This document shows positions 9,447 to 20,127 of a stretch of 64,000 nucleotides of DNA, piece by piece; the stretch's first letter is position 1; every line of letters starts with the position of its first letter. A program made the position numbers and the translations under genes. The stretch is from Dactylonectria macrodidyma (Eukaryota > Ascomycota > Sordariomycetes > Hypocreales > Nectriaceae): positions 558,001 to 622,000 of the forward strand of contig JAGMUV010000028.1 of assembly GCA_020744425.1 (NCBI GenBank), given 5' to 3'. The notes under the pieces are model-generated. The model was given only the letters and a program-made list of their open reading frames with translations. It was not told the origin of the DNA and ran no database searches.

Positions 9447-9481
9447 GGGTTTTGGAACTGTGCCCCCTATGGACTTCCGTA
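9447..9481 (-). repeat. Right terminal inverted repeat of the integrase transposon
   Basis: Reverse complement of 4505-4539 with no mismatch over 35 bases, followed by CCGTT (9482-9486), the right copy of the target duplication. Confidence 0.9.
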
Positions 9482-12082
9482 CCGTTACGGTTCCCTGCAG
9501 GAGCGCTGCGCTCTTGGATCACTCGCTCCACCAATCATGCGATCCTCCTAGTATATAGTCAACTGAGAAGTGCACATCTAGTATGGGCAGCTCCTCAGCT
9601 ATCAATACAACTTGGTTACATTGAGTATCCTCCCTACTCTACCATTACCAGACGTGACACTGCTGTTTAAGCCTGACACGCCTGATTTCTTTAATAACAT
9701 AAACCCCAGATCAGGACCCAGAGTACTCTACCCTTACGAGGCTAGCGTATTAACCCGATTGTCACAAAACCCAGTTAACATGGCGTGCCACCCGAGCATT
9801 TAGGCTAAAGCTCGTCTGAATATGTCGCGGAAGAAAAAGTCTATGCTTCACAACGGTAAAGGCGAAACGCAGAGCTGGGGGAAAATGGGGGCATAGGGTT
9901 GAGGTTCGACTTTTCTCGTTTCGGTATCCTTCTTCTCTTGACTCTAGCTACATAGACTCGTCGTGTCAATGGCTCATGTAGAAACCGCAAGCACATAATC
10001 TTATCTTTACTAAAATATTTGAGTGATGTGCAGTCTCAGAAGTAGAATGTCATGTACCTTAGATGCCCGGCACAGTTTAGAGACAGCCGCACACGAACTG
10101 TTGATGATTTCATTATGGGTCTCGTTGCATTGCTAGTTACGCAAAAAGTGGAATGAACACTCCGTTAATGCGCAGTGCAATGAGGGTTTATACTGGATGC
10201 GACAAGTCTTGTCACCAGCGACATGCGGCTCTTTCTTCTAGTCATTCTCCGCAATTAAAAGGGAATAAAACTCTATCTTAACATACTTTCATAGCCCTTG
10301 AACTCGGAACATAGGGCTAGCAATAGATGGGAGGCTCTCTGTCTTGTCTATGATGTCCCAACTGCCCTCAATATGAAGAGATTGCTTCGGCTTGCCCCGC
10401 TAGCAGTTGAGCCAAATAATCGCTCTTAGTTCGATACCTTCTGAAACCTCGCTTCAGGTTGTATGAGCGGTTCACGTGAGTTACGAGTAGACAGAGAGCG
10501 AATAAGGTGCGGCTTCAGCCCGATCTCGGCGACTTCTTGTTTAATCCGCCATTATGCTTCGGGGACGCTAGGGGAGCTTCATGAAATTGCGGTGTGGTAT
10601 TACCTCCTGCGCCGGGGTTTCTTACTGGTCCCGGTTAGAATGTTAGCAATGAAACCTAGACACCGGTCTAACGCAGGTACTAGAGGGTACTAATGCACGA
10701 TGTGTGTTTGGGTAGCTGGGCAAATGGCATATTCAGCTTCTAGTTTAAGCCAGTTCAATATAATGTTAGTAGATTTCTGCCCTTGGGGCAGTGAAAGGTG
10801 GCATGAATCGGGCACCCTTGTCACAGAACGGAGGCTTAGTTATAAGCGCACCTTGCACAGGACGGAGGCAATGTATGACGTGTTCTGTGCGGTCTGCCCT
10901 AACACAAGTTGCTTCCACGATGTCAGAAAAATTTCAGTGGCAGTATAAGACAAAAGCAATTAAATCCATCTATCAACAAGCCCACTTTCTCTAGGAGATC
11001 CAACCAGGAGTGACGAACAGTATCCATGCCATACCGCATACCTGACATATTTCTGTACAGACCCGTTGAGGTCTTGCCTGTACCTAGAACAACGCAGGCC
11101 AATCCACCCACTCACCTATTGGCTCGGCGACAGAATTCACAAATGGCGTCAGACACAGGTGTGGTGCGTGCACTGTCCACCACTTCTGGCTGGATCTCCT
11201 AGAGAACACAGGCACTACGCTTAGGTCAATTCCGCCAATGGGGACGCAGAGCTAAGCCTATTACCTCGGCACCTAATAAGACAGGGAGGCCTAGTCTACT
11301 TGAGTTCTTAGTCCAGTCTCGGGGTTTTTCCCGACAGTATTCAGCCGGGAACAGGGTATTTTGTAATTAAGTTGGTTTATAAACTCATTACCCCAATGAC
11401 CGGCACTTCGAACGGGATGTTAGTTGGGTAGGGACAGCAATAAACACGGCACTTAGAAATCAACAGCACTTTGACAAAGATTACGTACAGTAACAACTCG
11501 GTAAACTCAGGCAAGGAGCGCGCCTCGCAGAAGTAGCACAGCCGAAAGCTTAACTAATTAATTAAGAGTTAACAACGCTATGCTCCATAAAAGGCTCAGA
11601 TTTGACCAATTATATCAGGGAGGCCCTTGCGTTTCTGCGGTTAACAGTGGAAACAAGCACCGAATATGGAGACGCCTCTTGCCCGAGTTTACCGAGTTAC
11701 GGTACATCCAATAGACTACCCGTCGTACAAATTCTCCACCAAGAGTGGGATGAAACATTCACCCTGTTACTAAGCATCCCACCGGTAGACACCCATAGAG
11801 ATCGATTCATCAGCAGTCATCCAACTCCCACTCGGAGTAGAGTGTCTATCTACCTGATTTGGATTTTGTCATCTCGTCGCGTAGCCATGGTAGAATGTCC
11901 GGCCAGCGTTCTCTTCACTATGTGCCTGACACTCGCTCTTTCAGCTTAAATCTCCATAAGCTATAAAGAGCCATCGCCCTCGTGCTTTCGGCTGAGGCTT
12001 CGGCGTGGATAGATGCTACCTCTTTCGCCGCGGCCTCGACTTTACACTGTTGGATTACAACTGTACCTACATTTTGCCCATC
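9482..12082. other. Long gene-poor stretch with LTR fragments
   Basis: I see no credible gene in these 2.6 kb. Open frames are short and lack motifs. Fragments related to the tandem LTR region at 1.5-2 kb occur at about 10558-10580 and 10697-10725. The rest looks like old, mutated non-coding DNA. Confidence 0.45.
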
Positions 12083-13182
12083 ATGATCCGATTTCCGTTT
12101 TGGACGCTCACTGTAGCCTTTTTCCCTGCGCTGGCATCTTGTGTCCCGCATCGGTGTCCCTCTCCGGCCGGGGATCTCAGCATTTCCGCGTTCCAGTTGT
12201 ATCCAGAGAACGCCGACTTTGACCCTAAGCGCTGTGTGGCCTATTTCAGGTGAGCAACGTCCAATATGGATTACCCGGGCGATGACGCTAATTTCATCTG
12301 GCCAGCGTGTTATATAACTCCAGCGTGGCTGTCTACAACCCATCCCAGAACGCCGTCGTTGATGTTCTCAAATTCCCCGGCTTGAGTGGCAACCCCCTCC
12401 TCCACGCCAGTGGTGTTCAGCTTGACCCCCTCGATCGCCTATCTGTTGTCGTCGATGCTGGATCTTCTTTCGATACTGGAGGTCAGGATATTTCTGGCGA
12501 TAATTGGCTCGTCAAGTACAGTTTGCACGAGGATCGGGTCCTTTGGAAGTACAACCTCACAGCTCTTACGGCTGGGGCCTATAGCGGCTTCCAGGACATT
12601 GAGCACGACCGACATGGCAATACATTTGTCCTTGGAACCTTCCCAACCAGCCTTATTCGAGTGTCGGCCGACGGCAAGAAAGCTACACCTTGGTACTTGG
12701 GGCCAAGGTCCAACCCCCCGGTCGCCGCTGGCTTCACTGGTTTAGTGAACATTGGCGATGCCCTGGTCGTGTCAAACATCGCCGACGGTCAGCTGTACCG
12801 CTTTGATATTACCTCTGCTAAGGGACATCCTGTACGAATTCCACTCACGACCGCTCAAGGTCGTATTGGCGGCGCACTTGATGGAGTCTACCTCCCCCCC
12901 CGCTACGCTGGCAAGGTGATCTTGGTATCCGACAACGTTAATGGAACTATTATCCTTCGATCTTCTGATGCGAAGTGGAAGACTGCGGAGCGGCTCGGAG
13001 TTATTCCAAACGACTTTCTTGCCCAGGGTGGTTCCACCGTTGCAAGCGTTCAGATTGGCGATAGAATTTATGCTGTAACTGAGTTTTTCGGAGACAGCGT
13101 CGTGCCTGGAACCCTGGCGGGAAACAGGTCTACCTTCCCATTGATTGACATCTCGACGCAGATTGAGCGGCTTCTTTGTTAG
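12083..13182 (+). CDS. TRI14-like secreted beta-propeller protein
   Basis: Exons 12083-12249 and 12306-13182 are joined across a 56-nt intron (GTGAGC...GCTAAT...CCAG); the product is 347 aa. A signal peptide is seen (MIRFPFWTLTVAFFPALASC). The body has the SMP-30-like six-bladed propeller features of the TRI14 family: SVLYNSSVAVYNP, HASGVQLDPLDRLSVVVDAG, FDTGGQDISGDNWLVKY, GFQDIEHD and DGVYLPP. TRI14 is known from trichothecene clusters, where it affects virulence rather than synthesis, but homologues are common outside them. No other TRI gene lies nearby, so no toxin pathway is implied. The frame is intact. Confidence 0.75.
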
Positions 13183-14376
13183 ATTTTGACAATTAAAGTA
13201 TGGCTCTCTATATACACTGTATTAGTTTCTTAAGCTGTGGTTAGAGACGACCTAGACAGTTTTTAAGAGTTTTCACCTCTTGTGCCCCTTCGTATCTCCC
13301 CGGTCAATCAAACATACACGCTGAATGTGACGGTTGAACAGCTTTGACTGAAGGTTTTCCGAGTTGGCTGCAAACCTATGAGCGTTTAACGTCGCTATGG
13401 CCTGGATAAACACCCTCCCAGGCAGTCAGGATGCGGGTTACAATACAGAATGCCAGATGGTATGCATCGAGCACGATGGATCGGGAACAGGCGAACCCTG
13501 GTAAAAGTGTGACCGAGCCTCGAGCACTGGACGGCTGTAAATAAGGGTAAATCTCGGTGCGTATCTTAGTCTATTGCTTGCTTCAGTTCCGACATTCCGA
13601 GACCGCCGGGTAGAATCCTAGCCATAACACTGCGATACCCGCGCCAAATTACCCGACAGCCTAATACGACTCGGTCGATTACAGCGAGGAGGTACATCCT
13701 AGAGGGCTAAAACATAGGGGGCCGGAATACCGTTCGGTGGAATACCAGCCGTAACACTGCGATGCCCGCGCCAAATCACCCCGAGAGCCTAACATGACTC
13801 GGTCGATTACAGCGACGAGGCATATTCGAGAAGGCTAAAGCATAGGGCCTGGGATACCGCTTATAAGGTCCACTTACCTTAAAGCTGAAGCAAGGGAATA
13901 GCTGTCCGCAATATTAAAGGCAAGTTCCTAATGGAAAGGTAACGGAAGATATTGTTTTTTTTAATGTAAGCATTAATACTTTTATAAGTACTTCTTATAT
14001 TGATAACCTAGTATCAAGTTTTAATAATAGACTACAAGCCGCATATTTAACCTTTCCATTGCTAAGCAAATTTCGGCGTCAGCTTTAGCTTCGGAATCGG
14101 GCCTAATTTCCGCTTCAGTCTCGGTTTCGCTTCAGCCTCAGCTGCATCTAGATTCCGGGTCTCCTTCTTCAGTTAGTTTGTGCGGAGTAAAACGCGGGGT
14201 TCGGATCTGCATTCGGCATTATGGGTACGATCTGGATTTCCTGAAGCGTATTTAAAGCAATCATTTTGCTCCTACTCTTTGCTCTAAGTGGGTTATTTGA
14301 TGGACTGCGATCAATCAATTCCATAAAGCTTCTCTTTCACTCTTCTCCAACCCACCAGTGTAAGCGGGCAGTTACC
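13183..14376. other. Intergenic, holds a 127-bp tandem duplication
   Basis: No gene seen. Apart from the duplication at 13610-13863 there is an AT-rich block at 13950-14050 and a Ser-codon-like TTCGGCTTC run at 14080-14150 without a start. Confidence 0.45.
13610..13863 (+). repeat. Two tandem diverged 127-bp units
   Basis: Unit 1 starts near 13610 and unit 2 near 13737. Both contain TAACACTGCGATxCCCGCGCC, GACTCGGTCGATTACAGCGA and AACATAGGG/AGCATAGGG. Differences are mostly transitions. Confidence 0.7.
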
Positions 14377-16493
14377 ATGGCCGCGTCAGAGTCATTTGAC
14401 TTTATCGTCTGCGGGTGAGTCCCAATCTTAGTCTCGAGATCTCATGCTGTGAACACCCAATTGGAATCAGAACCTGGACTTAACATCCTTATCAACAGGG
14501 GCGGGACAGCTGGTTGCGTCGTGGCTTCAAGGCTTGCCGAGAACCCTCGCAATAGAGTCCTAGTAGTGGAAGCCGGTCCACATAGCGAACACCTGGAGAA
14601 CGTTCACATGGCCGGAGGGTATTTTCACCCTTCATCGGCTCGATTAGGTTCTTACTGATCATATTAGATGGTCCCAGAATTTTGATACAGAGACTGATTG
14701 GAAAATCGTGTCCGACGAGGGCAGTGCCATGAATAACCGGCAGGTCAAGTTGAGCCGAGGAAAGTTCCTTGGAGGCTCTTCTGGAGTCAATGGCACTTTG
14801 GTTGTTCGAGGAGTAAAACAAGACTTTGATGATTGGAACCTGGAAGGCTGGAGCGGTGAGAAATTCTTTGATTACATGAAGAAGGTTAGTGCATTTAACT
14901 TGACGAAAGATAATAACGATTGGTCGCTGGGTTTTGGTTCAGGAATACTAACGTTTTACTATGGCATGGTATTGCAATACTAACAGTATTCTCCAGGCTG
15001 AGACGTTTCACGGCAAACCATGGTTTCAGGAGTCCTCTGAATCTCATGGTTACGATGGCTATCTTCACACAGAGCCTCACGACCTCGCCCCTATTTCGCA
15101 TCTCATTAAAGAGTCAATGATTTCGAAAGGACTGCCCCTCGACGACGATATGTTCTCCCATGGGAATAACCCACACGGATGTGGACATGCAGTCCGCACA
15201 GTACACCAGGGCGTCCGCACTACGGGCGCAGACTTTATTACGAAGGGCCCGCAGAGGAGCAACTTGCATCTTATGGTTGAGACTCATGTCGACAAGGTGA
15301 TAATTGAAAAGGATATACAAGGCGGGCTCCGTGCCGTCGGCGTGAGGGTGGTTGACGCCAAAGGTCGCGTCATTGACATCAATGCTCGCAAAGAAGTGAT
15401 TGTCTCAGGAGGAGCTTACTGCAGTCCGAATATTTTAAATCGCTCTGGAATTGGATGTGACGAGGAACTCAAGAGACATGGTATAAACACTCTGGTCAAC
15501 TTACCTGCGGTCGGCAAGAATCTACAGGACCATTTGGTGAGAGGGCCCTAAATACCGCTACTTTTAACCCATATTTGCTGACCTCGTGTTAATCAGATTG
15601 CGTTTATCTTCTACGAGACGGACAAGCCAGGGCTGACCAATGATCATCTCGTTCACCACGGAGACGCGCGTTCACATTCCTATGCCCTTTGGAAGGAGCA
15701 CAAGACTGGGTTCCTCTCCAGTTTTCCGTTTGGTATCTTCGCCTTTGCCCGGTTAGACGAACGTCTTGCCGACTCTAGAATCTGGGCATCTGCACCCCGG
15801 GAAAAAGGGCGCGATCCAATGGGTTTAAGCCCCTCGCAACCTAATGTCGAGTTTTTCACTACCGAGTGCTACGTCGATCCGAACCCAGCTGGCCACTTCC
15901 CTACTAACGGAAACCATGTTTTTGCCATAATCGCAGAACTATTTGCGCCAAAGTCTCGAGGAACGGTGTCTCTGCGAAGCAGTAACCCAACTGCTACGCC
16001 CGTCGTGGATTGTAATTACCTCTCCGATTCTCTTGATGTCGAGGTGATGGCAGAGGCTTGCAGATTTGGAAATGAGATCATCATGGAAGGCGCTGGAACC
16101 AAGAACATCGTCAAAGGCTCATGGCCGCCCAATTCAAGCCACCATAAGTTCCAGACTAGGGAAGACTGGATCCCATATGTTAGAGATAACGCAACGACAT
16201 GTAAGCTTTCTAAACCTCTTCCTCTCCAGCCACTCGAGACAAATAGTCCATTAATACTAACCGAGCCAGGTTTTCACGCGGCAGGAACTTGTGCTATGGG
16301 CGGGACCCTTGATCCAAATGCTGTCGTAGACGAGCAATTGCGTGTCAAAGGTGTCAAAGGTCTTAGGGTGGCTGACTGCAGTGTAATGCCTCTTTTGAAC
16401 AACGGCCATACTCAAATGCCAGCTTTCGGAATCGGCGAGAAAGCTGCAGACCTTATTACGGAAACTTGGTCCAGGGAGACAGCTAAGCTGTAA
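14377..16493 (+). CDS. GMC-family oxidoreductase (FAD-dependent alcohol/aryl-alcohol/choline type)
   Basis: Six exons: 14377-14414, 14499-14618, 14668-14884, 14997-15536, 15597-16200 and 16270-16493; introns are 49-112 nt; the product is 580 aa. The FAD-binding motif is FIVCGGGTAGCVVASRL (GGGTAG at 13-18). The GMC signature GKFLGGSSGVNGTLVVRG follows in exon 3. The C-terminal part has FHAAGTCAMGGTLDPNAVV (His509) and NNGHTQMPAFGIGEKAADLI (His553), the active-site region. Intron 2 uses a GTATTT donor. No signal peptide is seen, so it is probably intracellular. The exact substrate cannot be read from sequence. It is complete, with no breaks. Confidence 0.85.
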
Positions 16494-17259
16494 TTCGGAA
16501 TCCTAACGTAGTTTACTAAATGCGCCCCAGCATTAGTTGCTTAATAATTTGTCAACATTGATGTTCAGCAAGATGGAGCTTGGAACAGCAGTCACGGTGT
16601 CTGGGGCATGCATTGAGGATTGCAGTCCGGTGGGGTGGTTCGTCGGTGCCGTGTTGCTACAGCTGCTGAGTCTGGCCCGAGGGCCATTGTGGCAGCAGTT
16701 GTGGTGTTGATGATGTAGCGATTCCTTGTTCAATATATCTCTAAATAATGGCTTTAGGCCACTGTGGAGCTCTCCTTTTAACTTCTGATAAAGGGTCGAG
16801 GCTAAGACTCCCCGTTCGGGCCTGCTCCTGGGCAAGCACATGCATGTATCACATGGAAACATGAGAGTTCTCTAAACGAAGGCAGCGGTATCAGTGCCTG
16901 TGCAAAGAGCATTGCCACCAAGAATGCGAACCAGCACGCAGTTGATGATGACGGCACTGATCATGGCATGCGGAACACCCGTCGCAGCATTGTGCATCTC
17001 CTCTATCAGACAGGATGGAATGGTTGATGCAGCTTGGTGACGATGGAAGATCTTGTCTTTTCTCTCTGTCTAGGGGGGAAGAAAGCTAGCTATTTATCCC
17101 TAAGGATCCGGCTGATCTGGACACCCTTGAACTGATGATGCCGTCACAAGCCGTCTATCTAGGCGTCGAGGGTCATCTAGGTTGTTGAGGGTGGACTAGG
17201 TTTGAAGTCTCTTTCTAGGTTGGAAGGAAAACACTCTATCGATCCGGCCCTATGCAGAG
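16494..17259. other. Intergenic, no gene seen
   Basis: Downstream region of the GMC gene. Short CTAGG-rich repeats (TCTAGG repeated at 17155-17220) are the only visible structure. Confidence 0.4.
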
Positions 17260-18278
17260 CTAGCTTTTCTTATCGGTCCGTCTGACATCCTCGCTCAGGT
17301 GCGTCGCTCCGTCATAGCCTATGACCACGTAGCAGGATCTGAACAGTCCAATGCATCCTGCCACGCCATAATTTGACCGGCCCGAATTGTTCTCGAATGG
17401 TTGGAAAGCAACCGTAGCCGAGTTCTTGGTGGGTGACACAACGCATCTGAATGTACTAATGACCAAGAGGCTGGTGTGGAGTACCATCGAGAGCTTCTCG
17501 AGGAGAGGCAACATGCAACATGTCACAGCAAAAAATGCAGATACACGTAGCTGCCAGCATGACTGCCCAGTAGATGAGAGTTCCATGGCACCTTTCGAGG
17601 GTGTAATTATCGGGGGAAAGGTTGAGAACCAACAGGCCTTGGATCATGGTGACGGCGAGGAACGGAGCGCTTACGGAGGCCGCAATCCATCCGAATGTAC
17701 TACAAAGAAAACAATTAGCTCTGTACATCGCCATATTCATTGACCATGCCTTACGTGATGCAACCTGCAAACCAGCTGCTCACTGGCCCAGTGGTTTCGG
17801 GCTCATGTGTGCGGCGAAGTGACACTATCCTCCGGCTCTGGTGTGGTTAGATAATTAGGTTGTTAGACGGTTTCTTCAATTCTAGGTGTCGATTGTACAT
17901 AGAAGCCAGCTCTGCGAGCGACATGGCTGAGCAAAACAATCCGATGAAACCGACGATGGCTCCGTAGACGAGTGAAACTTGACCTCCACCAATCAACCCA
18001 GCTGCCATGGTACTAATCACTTGTCGGAACTCCATTTCGCAGCAGGAAAGGCATTGCAAGAACCCTACCTGTACAAGGTTTCCCAGGTCGCTATCAAGGA
18101 CATTGACAGACCCAACATGGACGTCAGGGAGAAGTTGCGCTACTGTTAGATCAATTATTTTGTATTCATTCTAGCTGCATCTAACCTTAAGTTCCTGATT
18201 ATACACCAGCCTTTCCAGATCTTGGTTGTCCGGATCGCCTGGGAAGGGCATCTTCTCGGTGTCTTGTTGCTCTGGCAT
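17260..18278 (-). pseudogene. Broken amino-acid/GABA permease (APC family)
   Basis: The minus strand has a possible start MPEQQDTEKMPFPGDP at 18278, then a transmembrane piece at about 18010-17900 (GLIGGGQVSLVYGAIVGFIG), then at 17690-17260 pieces like LERCHGTLIYWAVMLAATC, LPLLEKLSMVLHTSLL and VIGYDGATHLSEDVRR. The last matches the DGATHMSEE motif of fungal APC permeases. The pieces lie in different frames, with a frameshift near 17520. The C-terminal half after ATHLSE is missing, so the gene is dead. Confidence 0.7.
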
Positions 18279-18397
18279 GGCAAATCAAGAAGTTTTGGCA
18301 ATGATATCAGTAAAATGGTGGCTCAGAATATATTACACGGCGACGGAACAGGATGAGAAGCCGTCCTTCTTTTACTCGGCTCAGAGATTTAACCTGG

Positions 18398-19217
18398 CTA
18401 GCAAAGCCGAAACTCCTTCCAAGTCTTTTCCAATTCCAGGCAAAGCCCCAAATTCTCTGCCGTCGGATAAAAGCGAAGGGAGCAAAACCCGATTCGAAGA
18501 TAGTCCCCAGTGCTTACTTCGGAAACAATCATTGAACACCAGTGATCACCGTCCTGGCGTTCGACCAGCGTGATGCAAAAACATTGCCCCAGGTCGGGAA
18601 TTGTCGAATAGTCCATTGTTGGGGTATATCTCTTGCGGATATCTTCCTTGTATGTTTCGAATCTTAACATAGCTTTCGAATATGTCGGTTCCCTTGTTGT
18701 ATTTCCGGCCTGCGTCAACCTGGCATGGCGTCGTCCAGGTCGATAGATGGAGGACGGATGTGGGCTGAATGAGGTCATTATATGAAGAAAAATACTCATC
18801 CAAACCAATCAAATTTCCGTCTTGCAGTTGAACCGAGACATTCATATCTGTTCGGCTGCTGCTTCGTCTCCCCTCTCATTCGGCCAAACCCCACTCGACA
18901 CTACCACTCCAGCCTGCCCAAGACCAACTTGGAAAGCCGAGTCGCCGTGCTACAGGCTTCTTGGTAGCCCAGCAAAGGCCAACGCAGAATCCTATTGTAG
19001 GGGACCATTGATACGCATCGTAAATCTCCTGTGCTTCGTCCGTGTTGTAGACGCCCATGTTTGTTGGTTTAGGAGGTCGCCCGAGGATCGGAACACCCCA
19101 ACAATGCCGAAGTTTGCGTGAACTCTTTCCCAAAGCTCGCAACACCCCTGAGAAGCCTTTCAAGGCGTCAGCAGGGTCACTGAGGTGCCTTTTGCTGTAG
19201 GCTTCAATCCGCTCCAC
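18398..19217 (-). pseudogene. C-terminal remnant of a HET-domain protein
   Basis: Minus-strand pieces: 19217-18876 contains IEAYSKRHLSDPADALKGFS and RRLGFPSWSWAGWSG, typical of the region after the HET domain; 18845-18546 and 18808-18398 continue in two shifting frames (…DHWCSMIVSEVSTGDYLRIG...). The N-terminal HET core is absent. At 19217 the reading runs straight into LINE ORF2 sequence, so a rearrangement joined the two. Confidence 0.6.
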
Positions 19218-20127
19218 TACCTCCCACTCTGTCCGCCCAAGCTCACGTGGGTTCCTAGCGAGTGTTGTAGGCCCCAGGTCCTCTTCGGGGTCCCGTCTCT
19301 TAGCTGCTCGGTATTGCGCGTGGGACTTGGCGCAGTCTTTGGTTCACCACGGCGCGGATCGCCCGTTCTGCTGAGGGCTTCGGCCAATGACCCTAATTGC
19401 ATCCTGTAAGAGCTCAAGCAGCTGGGCTGCTGCGAGGTCCAGTTCTTCAGCTGTTGTTGCAGTCGTTGGCAGAAAGTCCTGCCCTAGTGAGACAGCCTCG
19501 GCGAGCTAGGCTAGGTCGTCGGGGTCTTCGATCCCGACCCGGATGCGGCTGGCTTGCGGAGGCGTCAGTTGAACGGGAAGATATATACTAAGTGTGTAAT
19601 GGTCTGAGCTGGTTGCGAGGTGGTCTTCCACTCTACCTTGTGCAGTGGGGATGTTTGAGATCGCGAGATCAAGGGTGTTCTTGTATTTATTAGTCGGTTG
19701 GTTCGGCTGGTTAAGGACGGCGAGATCGTTATCTTCAATCCAGGCTGCGATCCGGGCCCCTTGGTTCCGGTGGGGCCCTGCTTGCCAAAGCGTGTGTGAG
19801 GCGTTGAAGTCTCCGGCGATAAGGGTCCGGCCAGGACTGGCCAGCTATCAAGGAAATCGAGGGTCTCTAGCGTACCCGGCTGACGATAGATATTAAGGAA
19901 GGAGATGCCACGAGCTCGTATTAGAAGGACATCTCGAGAGGGCTTAGGCCTAGGCCTTAGCTGGTCGGCGTTTAGCTTACTACGGAGGGACACGTAAGTC
20001 ATGACCCTTGGGCGTGTGCTAGTTCCCTCCCAGTTCGATATAGGCGAGAAGGTTCGGTATGCGGTATGGTTCTTCGTCGTGCAGCGGCTATTCCGCGTAC
20101 TGGTCCAAGGCTCTTGGATCATTATTA

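Larger units (their letters stand above)
4505..9481. mobile_element. Three-gene integrase-type DNA transposon (4977 bp)
   Basis: The two ends are 35-bp perfect inverted repeats (4505-4539 and 9447-9481) starting TACGGAAGTCC. They are flanked by the 5-bp direct duplication CCGTT (4500-4504 and 9482-9486), as expected after integrase-type insertion. Inside are a 378-aa unknown protein (+), a 523-aa integrase-like DDE protein (-) and a 245-aa DUF3716 protein (-), all with open frames. CGTACG palindromes lie upstream of each gene. The recombinase has the rve-like fold signature rather than a pogo, hAT or MULE type. The TAC...GTA ends recall, from memory, the TAY ends given for the IS3EU superfamily; Ginger-like is the alternative. 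Perfect ends and intact genes suggest a recent arrival. Confidence 0.85.

Noticed and set aside
10420..10445. GTTCGATACC, similar to a tRNA T-loop
   Set aside because: No matching acceptor, D or anticodon stems could be drawn around it.
12083..13182. Evidence for a trichothecene cluster
   Set aside because: Only the TRI14-like gene is present; no terpene synthase, P450, acetyltransferase or transporter lies nearby.
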